This document shows, one piece after another, positions 28,554 through 35,759 of a DNA stretch of 49,202 nucleotides. Under the pieces are notes generated by a model, which saw nothing but the letters and a program-made list of their open reading frames with translations, ran no database searches and was not told the origin of the DNA. Position 1 is the stretch's first letter. Each line of letters begins with the position of its first letter. Both the position numbers and the translations under genes were made by a program. The DNA comes from Oscillospiraceae bacterium (GTDB taxonomy: Bacteria; Bacillota; Clostridia; Saccharofermentanales; Saccharofermentanaceae), in the NCBI GenBank assembly GCA_902782125.1, contig CACZMA010000010.1, forward strand, positions 1-49,202, read 5' to 3'.

Positions 28554-28583
28554 ACAATAGCACAAAGGGATTTTGTTTATCAA
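28554..28583 (-). promoter_or_regulatory. Sigma-A-type promoter of the sugar three-component operon
   Basis: On the minus strand TTGATA (28578-28583) and TATTGT (28554-28559) are separated by 18 bp, ending 38 bp before the GTG start of the anchored sensor gene. Confidence 0.6.
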
Positions 28584-28596
28584 TGATTTAACAATG

Positions 28597-28812
28597 TTAC
28601 TCGGCGGGTTTTACGACATCTTCCAGTATGAATGCCGAGTATTCTTCAGTTCCGACGGTCTTGGATGCTTTGCCTCCCATGTAGCCGAGGAACATGTTTG
28701 CGGCAAAGCCGAAAGCTATGAGCAGACATATGCTCGCCAGTGCGATTATCGCTGAGGTAAATACCGGTTTCCTGTCTTCATTGCCGTAGCTGTAGTTCGT
28801 TGTATCATACAT
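28597..28812 (-). CDS. Small single-pass membrane protein of unknown function
   Basis: The 71-residue product has a hydrophilic N-terminus (about 20 residues with several Tyr and Asn), one long hydrophobic segment (about 20-45) and an acidic tail. I chose the ATG at 28812 over a GTG nine bases upstream because AAAGGAG is then eight bases away. It lies upstream of the sugar-sensor operon in the same direction but has its own start region. I do not recognise a family. The strong ribosome binding site supports it being translated. Confidence 0.6.
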   Translation of the reverse strand: MYDTTNYSYGNEDRKPVFTSAIIALASICLLIAFGFAANMFLGYMGGKASKTVGTEEYSAFILEDVVKPAE

Positions 28813-28985
28813 TTTGATCACTCCTTTGGTTTACGAGTGTAGAGAATAACGGCTTTGATGCCTCAAAACTCGTCAACCGATGGGCAAAAGACTGGCAAAA
28901 CTGTGGCAGCGGTTACAATCGTGTTACATTAATACGTGCGAAAATCTTCTATAAGTGTATACTCTTACGCGGGGGGAAACATCAG

Positions 28986-29900
28986 ATGACAGAGGATAAC
29001 CGTTTGAGATTCGGAAAGACCGCAGGGAGGATTGCTGTCTGTATGGCAGTATTCTTTGCGATCACTTTTGCCATCGGTACCTTCTTCGATCACCCTATTG
29101 CCGCGGCGGTCTTCTCGGGCGGCAATATCCCTGCTCTCATAATTTCTTCTCTGGGTATCTATGTATTCTGCGGAGCATTCTCGTTCTACTTCGGCGCGGC
29201 TCTGAGCCAGTCCCTGAAGGTCGCAAACGATTTCAGGCGTGTCATATACAGCGCCTTCATCATCTTCTTCGGCGTGATCGTCATGACGATAGCCGGAGGC
29301 TCGCTTCTCGATGTCAATAATCTGGGCGGGATCTTCCCCGAGATAAGAAGGACCATTCCGCAGATGATAATCGTATTCTTATTTGTCTTCTTCCCCATAG
29401 CCGTGCTGGGCTTCTTGCTCGGCAGACGCAATAACGATCCGACTCTGGCAAGAAGGATAGTGCTCATACTCAACTGCATGGCCGTCATGTTCATCATCTA
29501 TGAGGTCATCAAGACCGGACTTCCCCGCCCGAGATTCAGGCTTATTCAGGAGCATATCGAAGGTGTGGACTTCCACGCATGGTACGACCCGATAAAGAAC
29601 AAAGACGAACTGATAGAGACATTCGGGATATACAGTGACAACTTCAAATCCTTCCCGAGCGGCCACACAGCAAATGCCATCCTGAGCATCGCGATCCTTC
29701 CCGGACTTGCTGCCGTTGTTCCCGCGCTCAGGAAGAAGCTTAAGGCATTGTTTGTGGCGGGATTTGTTTTCGGATTCCTGGTGCTTGCCTCGAGGATGGT
29801 GCTCGGTGCGCATTTCCTGTCCGATGTGTCCTGCGGAGGCTTCATCGCATCCGTTATGTCTGCGGTGTACTACAAGCGCGAGAGACAGTTGTTCGGGTAG
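28986..29900 (+). CDS. PAP2-family membrane phosphatase
   Basis: The 304-residue protein has about six hydrophobic helices. It carries the three-part PAP2 signature: KTGLPRPRF (motif 1), PSGHTAN (motif 2, catalytic His) and SRMVLGAHFLSDV (motif 3, nucleophilic His and charge-relay Asp). Such enzymes dephosphorylate lipid pyrophosphates or phosphatidate at the membrane; undecaprenyl pyrophosphate recycling is a common role in Gram-positives. About 40 residues separate motifs 1 and 2, forming an extra loop. GGGGGGAAA precedes the ATG. Confidence 0.88.
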   Translation: MTEDNRLRFGKTAGRIAVCMAVFFAITFAIGTFFDHPIAAAVFSGGNIPALIISSLGIYVFCGAFSFYFGAALSQSLKVANDFRRVIYSAFIIFFGVIVMTIAGGSLLDVNNLGGIFPEIRRTIPQMIIVFLFVFFPIAVLGFLLGRRNNDPTLARRIVLILNCMAVMFIIYEVIKTGLPRPRFRLIQEHIEGVDFHAWYDPIKNKDELIETFGIYSDNFKSFPSGHTANAILSIAILPGLAAVVPALRKKLKALFVAGFVFGFLVLASRMVLGAHFLSDVSCGGFIASVMSAVYYKRERQLFG

Positions 29901-29975
29901 AGCGGCAGGCTCCTGCCGTATGGTATAATCACGGCTGGAATACCTGAGCTTTTTTGAAGATCAGAGGGGGGGAGT

Positions 29976-30848
29976 ATGAAGACTTTTTGCGATTATTGCG
30001 GAAGCGCCATAGACGATACGCTGGACAGATGTCCGAACTGTGGCGCGGTCAACCAGCACATGCAGAGATCAGGCAACCAGGTCCCTAAGACGATAGAGGA
30101 ACTGCAGGCTTTCGCGGCGGCAAACAACATACCGCTGGAGAAGATGAGGTTCTTCGTCGGAGTTGACTACAAGGAGCCGCGCGCCTTCGGTATCTACAAG
30201 GAACCTAACGGCAACTGCGTCGTCTACAAGAACAAGGCAGACGGCAGCCGTGCCATCCGCTATCAGGGCGCAGACGAAGCTTATGCCGTCAATGAACTCT
30301 ACCAGAAGATGAAGGCGGAGCTCTTAGAGCGCAAGCAGGCCGATATCAACAAAGGAAGAACGACTTCCAGACCAAAGCCCGCCAGGTCTTCTTCAAGAAA
30401 GAGGAACTCCGGCTGCGGCGGTCTGGCAACAGGCTGCAGTACGGGAATCGTGATCTTCCTGGTCATCATGATCATGATCGTCGCGTTCGTCAATTCGCTC
30501 GAAGATGCGAAGACTCCCAAGAAGGGTTACTACGAATACAACGGAACACCTTACTACTACACCGGCGGCGCCTGGTACACACCGGACGATGACGGCGAAT
30601 GGGTAAGGGATTACGGTGCTCCCGACAGGCTCGAAGAGAACTATAACGACTACTTCGAGGCCAAGGATTACTCGAGCCTCGACAGCGACTACGCAGACGA
30701 AGTCGAAGAGTACCCGACCGAAGCGTATTCCAATGACAGCTACGACAACGACGACAGCTGGAATGACAGCAACTGGGACGATGACGACTGGGATTACGAC
30801 TACGACAGTTACGATTCGTACGATTCTGACTGGGATTCGGACTGGTAA
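29976..30848 (+). CDS. Zinc-ribbon membrane protein with repetitive acidic tail
   Basis: The 290-residue protein starts with a zinc ribbon (Cys5, Cys8, Cys19, Cys22). A conserved-looking domain of about 90 residues follows (EKMRFFVGVDYKEPRAFGIY), then a basic Arg/Ser/Lys linker and a membrane segment at about 155-175. The tail is rich in Tyr, Asp, Ser and Trp; its last 60 residues are dominated by DD, DSY and DW units. The N-terminus should be cytoplasmic and the acidic tail outside. A ribosome binding site GGGGGGGAG is present. It follows the PAP2 gene by 75 bp in the same direction. The function is unknown; the tail could bind cations or cell-wall material. Confidence 0.65.
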   Translation: MKTFCDYCGSAIDDTLDRCPNCGAVNQHMQRSGNQVPKTIEELQAFAAANNIPLEKMRFFVGVDYKEPRAFGIYKEPNGNCVVYKNKADGSRAIRYQGADEAYAVNELYQKMKAELLERKQADINKGRTTSRPKPARSSSRKRNSGCGGLATGCSTGIVIFLVIMIMIVAFVNSLEDAKTPKKGYYEYNGTPYYYTGGAWYTPDDDGEWVRDYGAPDRLEENYNDYFEAKDYSSLDSDYADEVEEYPTEAYSNDSYDNDDSWNDSNWDDDDWDYDYDSYDSYDSDWDSDW

Positions 30849-30876
30849 AGCCGGCCACGAGAAGCGTGTGCCTATC

Positions 30877-30968
30877 TTGTGCGTGTTCTTTGCCCGTTTA
30901 GTCACAAAATCTGCACAATCGGCCTATTGTGATAATTTTGTGAGTGTTTGATGCTCTGACACGCACAA
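30877..30968. repeat. Nested inverted repeat in a convergent intergenic region
   Basis: Three pairs of arms are nested: TTGTGCGTGT (30877-30886) with ACACGCACAA (30959-30968); CACAAAAT (30903-30910) with ATTTTGTG (30935-30942); and CACAAT (30914-30919) with ATTGTG (30926-30931). All arms contain the CACAA/TTGTG core. No T tract follows the inner structure, and a separate terminator comes later, so this is not simply a terminator. It may be a MITE-like remnant, a multi-site operator or a structured RNA. Confidence 0.6.
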
Positions 30969-31005
30969 ATAAATCACAAGCCGGGAATAGCGAGATTCGA
31001 ACATA

Positions 31006-31043
31006 CAAAAAGGGCAGTATCAGATGCAATGCTGCCCTTCTTT
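31006..31043. terminator. Bidirectional terminator between the zinc-ribbon gene and pncB
   Basis: AAGGGCAG (31010-31017) pairs with CTGCCCTT (31032-31039). A T-rich tail (TTCTTTTT) follows on the plus strand and an A run precedes it, serving the minus strand. It can end both converging transcripts. Confidence 0.85.
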
Positions 31044-31063
31044 TTGCCTTTTGCTGACGGATA

Positions 31064-32266
31064 TTAGTGTTCCATCCTCCACTTGATGCAGCGCTCGAGA
31101 TACTCGACGTAGTCGGGGTTCTTGCACATGCCCTTGCCTTCGGAGTCGGATACCTTGGCGACGTCCATGCCGTTGCAGACTGTAGTCTTCATGACGATGT
31201 TCAGAGGCTCTGCATCGGTATCGTTGGCAATGTATGTGCCGATGCCGAAAGCGACTTTCGCCTTGTCCTTAAAGTAGGCATAGATCGCCGTTGCTTTCTC
31301 GAAGTTGAGGCTGTCGGAGAACAGCAATGTCTTCGTCTTGGGATCGATGCCGAGCGACTCGTAGTGCGCGATCATCTTGTCGCCCCACTCATACGGATCG
31401 CCGCTGTCGTGCCTAACACCGCTGTAGAGCGTCGCATATGTGAGCTTGAAGTCTCTGAGGAAGCAGTCTGTCGTGATCGCATCGGTGAGCGCGGTTCCAT
31501 TGAGGATACCGTATTCCTTTACCCAGCAGTCCAGCGCATACCAGTTGGAGTAAGCTGGGTTATGCTTGTGGTTGCCCTGGCCTACGCACATGATCCACTC
31601 GTGAGCCATCGTGCCTACCGGCGTTACGTTGTGCTTCATCGCGAGGTAGACGTTGGATGTACCGACGCAGTGTGATGCGCCGAGATCCTTCGAGCAGAGC
31701 TCCTTGACTGCGAGATCCTGTGCTTCGCCCGAGAGTCTTCTTCTGAGACCGAACTCGCTGAACACGCCGATGTTCCATTCGCCTGACTGAAGCTTGGAGA
31801 TCTTGTCATCAAGCCTGCGACGGAAAGAATCCATCAGGGCATCGTAATCGTACTTCATGCGGAAGTAGACTTCGTTTACGATGGCGAGAGTCGGGATCTC
31901 ATACATCGAAGTGTTAAGCCATGTGCCTGTCGTCTCGATGGCAAGGCCGCACTCCGCATCTGTCGTGATGGTGAAGTCATCGTATCTCGGCTTCCAGAGC
32001 CTGAGGAACGATACATAAGAACTCTTGATCCAGACGATGCTCTGAAGGTAGTCGAGCTCCTCCTCGCTGAACCTGAGGTCGCAGTATGCCCTGATCTGGT
32101 CCTTGATCTCCTCGACCATCTCCGGCGTGAACTTGACGTCCTTGTTCCTGCATCTGAATGTCCAGGTCGTCCTGTAGTCAGTGAACTGGTGGAATATCGC
32201 CTGGCCCATGCTGAACTTGTACATGTCAGTCTCGAGCAGGCTGTTGATAATACGGTTGAGTCTCAT
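31064..32266 (-). CDS. pncB: Nicotinate phosphoribosyltransferase
   Basis: The 400-residue enzyme condenses nicotinate with PRPP to nicotinate mononucleotide, the first step of NAD salvage in the cytoplasm. It has the characteristic start LLETDMYKFSMGQAIFHQF, the central motif GTMAHEWIM, RHDSGDPYEW near the PRPP site and FGIGTYIAND near the end. The length is usual for the family. GGGAAAGGGAG precedes the ATG. It stands apart from other NAD genes, and a bidirectional terminator follows. Confidence 0.93.
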   Translation of the reverse strand: MRLNRIINSLLETDMYKFSMGQAIFHQFTDYRTTWTFRCRNKDVKFTPEMVEEIKDQIRAYCDLRFSEEELDYLQSIVWIKSSYVSFLRLWKPRYDDFTITTDAECGLAIETTGTWLNTSMYEIPTLAIVNEVYFRMKYDYDALMDSFRRRLDDKISKLQSGEWNIGVFSEFGLRRRLSGEAQDLAVKELCSKDLGASHCVGTSNVYLAMKHNVTPVGTMAHEWIMCVGQGNHKHNPAYSNWYALDCWVKEYGILNGTALTDAITTDCFLRDFKLTYATLYSGVRHDSGDPYEWGDKMIAHYESLGIDPKTKTLLFSDSLNFEKATAIYAYFKDKAKVAFGIGTYIANDTDAEPLNIVMKTTVCNGMDVAKVSDSEGKGMCKNPDYVEYLERCIKWRMEH

Positions 32267-32329
32267 AGTCTCTCTCCCTTTCCCGTTTGGTTTTAACTAT
32301 TTTAAAGCTTAACGCAGGAATTTCAATCT

Positions 32330-33196
32330 TTACGGCTCTATCCCCAGCAGATCGCAGGCGAGGGTATCACCTGCAGAGTAGTTCTCGTATTCGCTCACGA
32401 TGTACCCTTCCAGGCCCACCTCGCTAAGGTCGCAGGCGACGATCGTGCCGTAAGAAGGCTCCTTGAAAAAGAAGAACTCCACATTATTGTTATTCATATC
32501 AAGGTTTCCGTACTTCTTCAGCTTGTTCAGGTCATCATAATCAATATAAGACTCGGGCAGACCATAAATGGATGCGCTGTACTCGGCTTCGGGGAACACG
32601 CTCTGAACGTAATCGATAACTTCGTAGACATTGTTGCCGTTCCACTCACCGGTCGCTCCGTCCAGGGCACCGAGGTAAGCATCGCCGTCTTCGGCATAGA
32701 CCAGATATGTGATATCCAGCAGATCCTTCACGTCGTATCCGGAGACCACATCATCAACGGCTCTGGCAACAGCTTCCGGCTGACCTTCCGAAGGCCTCGC
32801 CTCGAAAAGGATCTTCCCCAGATTATCTTCTATCTTCACGTTGTACTCATCTTCAATATCGGATAATTCATCCGAAGCATTCTCGCGGATATAATCGATA
32901 TAAAGATTAGTAAAATCCGAGCTTGTCTGTTCGACATACCCGAAGCTGCTTCCGTCGATATTCATATCGACCATACTCGAAGTAACCGTATACTCGATGC
33001 CTGTATCCTCATCGATGAGATATACGGTCCTTACCGTGTCATTACCCGATCCGGTCACTTCCTGGCTTACGAACTTACAGTCGCCGAATTCGCTCTTTGC
33101 ATATGAGATAAGAGATCCCTTGCTCTTGACCGAGCAGGAACAAAAAAGCAATGCGCAGACACACGCGGTCAATACTGTCATGACATATCGCTTCAT
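32330..33196 (-). CDS. Lipoprotein of unknown function
   Basis: The 288-residue protein has a signal peptide with lipobox FCSC (Cys near residue 21) and an acidic mature part rich in Asp, Tyr and Ser. I do not recognise a domain. The ATG has no Shine-Dalgarno sequence; instead a perfect TATAAT on the minus strand (33203-33208) ends six bases before the ATG, so transcription would start at or next to the start codon. The gene lies 18 bp downstream of the HTH-desulfoferrodoxin regulator gene and may also be reached by read-through from it. Confidence 0.65.
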   Translation of the reverse strand: MKRYVMTVLTACVCALLFCSCSVKSKGSLISYAKSEFGDCKFVSQEVTGSGNDTVRTVYLIDEDTGIEYTVTSSMVDMNIDGSSFGYVEQTSSDFTNLYIDYIRENASDELSDIEDEYNVKIEDNLGKILFEARPSEGQPEAVARAVDDVVSGYDVKDLLDITYLVYAEDGDAYLGALDGATGEWNGNNVYEVIDYVQSVFPEAEYSASIYGLPESYIDYDDLNKLKKYGNLDMNNNNVEFFFFKEPSYGTIVACDLSEVGLEGYIVSEYENYSAGDTLACDLLGIEP

Positions 33197-33202
33197 GACA
33201 GT

Positions 33203-33208
33203 ATTATA
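33203..33208 (-). promoter_or_regulatory. -10 box placing transcription start at the lipoprotein ATG
   Basis: TATAAT on the minus strand is followed by six bases and then ATG. No Shine-Dalgarno sequence is present, and the -35 match is poor (ATGAAC at 17 bp). Confidence 0.45.
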
Positions 33209-33214
33209 CTACGT

Positions 33215-33799
33215 TCAGTTCTTCAGTTCATAAAGCCCGTGGCGGTTGCAGTAAGCATAGAATCCGGTAACGCCGTCTATCCTGAACCTCGCTTCGCAGG
33301 CGCCCTCCGGGTAGAGCTTTACCAGCTGAATGCCATGATCCGATACTGCCGCCAGGAAAGATATATAGTGGTCCTTTGTCATCGGGTGGCTGACCGTGAC
33401 ATAGTACTCGTCTTCGATGATCTCTTTGCTTATAACGTGTTCCTCATCCGGGACCTCTGCTTCCAGAGGCGGCAAGATGATACCGCAGCAGCTTATCACT
33501 GCCTCGCCCGAAGCCTGCAATACGTTCCCGCATACGGGGCAGACGTAGAATCTGGAGCGGGACATTTTCGACGTGCGGTTGAGGTTACGGATGTCCTCGC
33601 CTGAAAGAAGTTCTATGACGGAGATGCCGAGCGCCTCCGCCAGCGGTTCGATCAGACTGATGTCCGGGAAGCCCTGCCCCGTCTCCCATTTGCTTACCGC
33701 CTTGCTGCTGACGAAGACCTTCTCCGCCAGTTCTTCCTGCGTCATGTGTTTATTCTCGCGGAGCTTCCTTATGACGGCTCCGGTAATGTATCTGTCCAT
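33215..33799 (-). CDS. XRE-type regulator fused to a desulfoferrodoxin-like (superoxide reductase) domain
   Basis: The 194-residue protein has an N-terminal Cro/CI helix-turn-helix (about 5-62: MTQEELAEKVFVSSKAVSKWE). Its second half, about 83-194, aligns with two-iron desulfoferrodoxin. CPVCGN (87-92) and SCCG (103-106) match the rubredoxin-like centre I. EEH (119-121), HPM (His138), HYI (His144) and YCNRHGL (Cys184, His187) match the His4Cys centre II of superoxide reductase. The position equivalent to the catalytic Lys48 is Glu120. I infer a redox- or superoxide-responsive repressor rather than an efficient enzyme. AAGGAGG precedes the ATG. The lipoprotein gene directly downstream is a candidate target or partner. 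Confidence 0.85.
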   Translation of the reverse strand: MDRYITGAVIRKLRENKHMTQEELAEKVFVSSKAVSKWETGQGFPDISLIEPLAEALGISVIELLSGEDIRNLNRTSKMSRSRFYVCPVCGNVLQASGEAVISCCGIILPPLEAEVPDEEHVISKEIIEDEYYVTVSHPMTKDHYISFLAAVSDHGIQLVKLYPEGACEARFRIDGVTGFYAYCNRHGLYELKN

Positions 33800-33871
33800 A
33801 ACAAATGCCTCCTTACGCTACCAAGATAGCATGAGAAGGCATCGGTTGTTACCTACGCTGCGTGGATAAGG

Positions 33872-34708
33872 TCAGAACGCCTTGCCTGCGGTGAACTCCT
33901 CTACCGTGTAGACGGTCTGGTAATCATTCGGGAGCAGTACGAAACCGCACGAACCGAACTCTTCTGCGGCGGCTGCGACATCATCTCTGGTGTCTGCCGT
34001 GCCGGATCCTTTCACAACATCGTTCCATGTCGTTGCACCCCAGCTTGTCGTAGTGGATTTGACGTTGATGTACTTGTACGTTCCGTCTGCATTCTCATAC
34101 ACGAAAGTCTTCAGCAGGACCTCGCCGGTACCTTCCTCTATCACGCAGAGCCAGCCGTCTTCGATGGCGCTGTCGCCCAGCTTGGTATCGAGGCACTTGA
34201 GTTCTTCGCCTGCCGTGGTCACGACCTTGATCTCATCCGGCAGAATGCTGAGTTCTATCGCGCAGCTCGGATAAGTGAGCGCCTCCGTCACCATGTCCGT
34301 CGGGCCGGGCGCTGTCTCTTCGACCGTGATCGTAAGAAGGCTGCCGTCGTAGTCCACGCTCATTATCTGTATGTCATATCCGCCGGTGGACCGCTCTCCC
34401 GATGAGATGATCACATCATACGGATACCCGTCTTCTTCTACCTCGACCACATAATATCCCCTGTCTTTGCTTGTGCCGTTCACGGTCATGACCTGATAAT
34501 CCAAGGATGCCTTGGACGGCTGTGAGACGGGATCCGACGGTTCTTCGGTATTTGCCTCAGATTCTTCTATTGTGGTCTCTTCAGGCTTGCCGCCGTCATC
34601 CTTATCGTCGCTCTTCGCCGCTGTCCCTGCGCTGCATCCTGCAAACGCCAAAGCGACGGCCATGGCGGCCGCCGTGCAGCTGATATACTTCCTTGTGACA
34701 CTCTTCAT
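33872..34708 (-). CDS. Lipoprotein of unknown function downstream of a LuxR-type response regulator
   Basis: The 278-residue protein has a signal peptide ending in lipobox FAGC, then a low-complexity linker rich in Glu, Asp, Thr and Ser, and a beta-rich C-terminal domain without a recognised family. I chose the ATG at 34708 because GGAGGT is positioned correctly; a start 30 bp upstream is less well supported. It lies 63 bp downstream of the response-regulator gene in the same direction and could be cotranscribed, adding a surface lipoprotein to that regulatory module. Confidence 0.7.
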   Translation of the reverse strand: MKSVTRKYISCTAAAMAVALAFAGCSAGTAAKSDDKDDGGKPEETTIEESEANTEEPSDPVSQPSKASLDYQVMTVNGTSKDRGYYVVEVEEDGYPYDVIISSGERSTGGYDIQIMSVDYDGSLLTITVEETAPGPTDMVTEALTYPSCAIELSILPDEIKVVTTAGEELKCLDTKLGDSAIEDGWLCVIEEGTGEVLLKTFVYENADGTYKYINVKSTTTSWGATTWNDVVKGSGTADTRDDVAAAAEEFGSCGFVLLPNDYQTVYTVEEFTAGKAF

Positions 34709-34771
34709 CCTGTTACCTCCCGCGGGTGTTGATACCATATATACAGGTATTGTGCGGGAAATGTTGCAGTC

Positions 34772-35425
34772 TTACTGATCCGCGCCCAGCCTGTCGCTGT
34801 CGTTTACGACAAGGCCGATGCTCTTGGCATTCATGGCGAGTTCAAGACGGCTCTCGAAGCCCGTCTTCTCCATAATGTTCTGAATGTGCCTCTTTACTGT
34901 GTTTACGGATATCACCAGGCTCTCGGCGATCTCTTCGTTCGTCCTGCTCGCAGTAAGCTCTCTTAATATCTCGATCTCGCGGTCCGTGAGGTCTGCCCTG
35001 GTTATCTTTCCGAAAGGAACATTCGGCTCATCCGCGGGGTATATGGACTCGCCGTTCAGCGTGCGCTCCATGATCTCCAGAAGGCCGTGCTCGTCATATT
35101 CTTTGTACCAGAAGCTCTCGATGCCCGCATCTTTTGCTTTCTGTTCCCAGCTCGTCTCCGATGTGGATGTCGTAAGGATGATCTTGACTTCGGGGTGCTT
35201 CTGCTTGATCATCTCAGCTGCTGTCAGGCCGTCGATGCCGTCCTGCATCATGACGTCCAGTATCAGAAGATCGACCTTATTCTCGTCAACATATCTGACA
35301 GCCTCCTGAGCCGTACGCAGGCCAGCTGCAAGCTCGTAATTAACCGATGCGCGCACATACATCTCAAAGAATCCTCTCGAGATGTTCTGGTCGTCTACTA
35401 CAAGAACTCTTGCTTTATCAGACAT
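34772..35425 (-). CDS. NarL/LuxR-type response regulator of the ChW surface-protein module
   Basis: The 217-residue regulator has a receiver domain (acidic residues 11-12, phosphoacceptor Asp57 in LLILDVMM, Lys near 108) and a C-terminal LuxR helix-turn-helix (about 145-205: LTDREIEILRELTASRTNEEIAE, split here only for description). NarL-family regulators pair with HisKA_3-type kinases like the one at 40195-41454. Its promoter carries the same 25-bp element as the promoter of the adjacent surface-protein gene, which suggests both are targets of this regulator (autoregulation). AAGGGG precedes the ATG. Confidence 0.9.
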   Translation of the reverse strand: MSDKARVLVVDDQNISRGFFEMYVRASVNYELAAGLRTAQEAVRYVDENKVDLLILDVMMQDGIDGLTAAEMIKQKHPEVKIILTTSTSETSWEQKAKDAGIESFWYKEYDEHGLLEIMERTLNGESIYPADEPNVPFGKITRADLTDREIEILRELTASRTNEEIAESLVISVNTVKRHIQNIMEKTGFESRLELAMNAKSIGLVVNDSDRLGADQ

Positions 35426-35456
35426 GATAATACCCCTTTATAACGTTATTGACTCC

Positions 35457-35507
35457 ATTGTAGTTGTTATTGGCCGAGGTGACTATCACCCGTTTGTACC
35501 ATTTTTG
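35457..35507 (-). promoter_or_regulatory. Shared activator-type promoter element, copy A (regulator gene)
   Basis: On the minus strand a 25-bp element containing GGTACAAACGGGTGATAG (35483-35507) is followed after exactly 20 bp by the -10 box TACAAT (35457-35462). No good -35 hexamer is present, as expected for an activated promoter. The start codon of the response-regulator gene is 31 bp further on. Confidence 0.7.
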
Positions 35508-35584
35508 ATGGTGGGGGTGTTTTTGCCCTGACCGTGCCTTAATCCGGGGCACGGACTTCGAGAGGACGCGAAAATACACTGCAA

Positions 35585-35682
35585 AATCCACGCTATGCAG
35601 TGTATAAATCAGTGTATTCTTACCCGGAAATCACTTTTTTCACTATATAATCCACGCATAGCAGTGTACAAAACAGTGTACT
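35585..35682. repeat. Two imperfect 34-bp direct repeats with paired CAGTGTA boxes
   Basis: Units at 35585-35618 and 35649-35682 each read ATCCACGC, three variable bases, GCAGTGTA, and a second CAGTGTA 12 bp from the first. The same arrangement recurs in the second copy of the large repeat at 39726-39823. The fixed 12-bp phasing resembles operator half-sites. Confidence 0.65.
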
Positions 35683-35702
35683 TTTATCTTGCCCCGGTCC
35701 CA

Positions 35703-35729
35703 ACGAAAAGAGCGGAGCAATCGCTCCGC
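35703..35729 (-). terminator. Terminator of the ChW surface-protein gene
   Basis: GCGGAGC and GCTCCGC form a perfect stem with a four-base loop; CTCTTTTCG follows on the minus strand. An identical copy lies at 39844-39870 in the second large repeat. Confidence 0.75.
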
Positions 35730-35759
35730 CCTTCTCCTTACTCATATCCCTCTTAAGAA

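Larger units (their letters stand above)
35426..35759. other. 334-bp gene-free regulatory region
   Basis: From the regulator gene backwards this region holds promoter copy A, a possible CCGTGCC/GGCACGG hairpin (35532-35554), two imperfect 34-bp direct repeats rich in CAGTGTA, and the terminator of the surface-protein gene. Nearly all of it lies within the 314-bp direct repeat. No coding frame is evident. Confidence 0.75.

Noticed and set aside
30994..31002. tRNA T-arm-like GATTCGAAC
   Set aside because: No matching acceptor stem, anticodon arm or CCA is nearby, so it is a chance match or at most a tiny remnant.
32267..32329. Riboswitch upstream of pncB
   Set aside because: The 62-bp gap is too short for a known NAD- or nicotinate-related riboswitch and contains no notable pairing.
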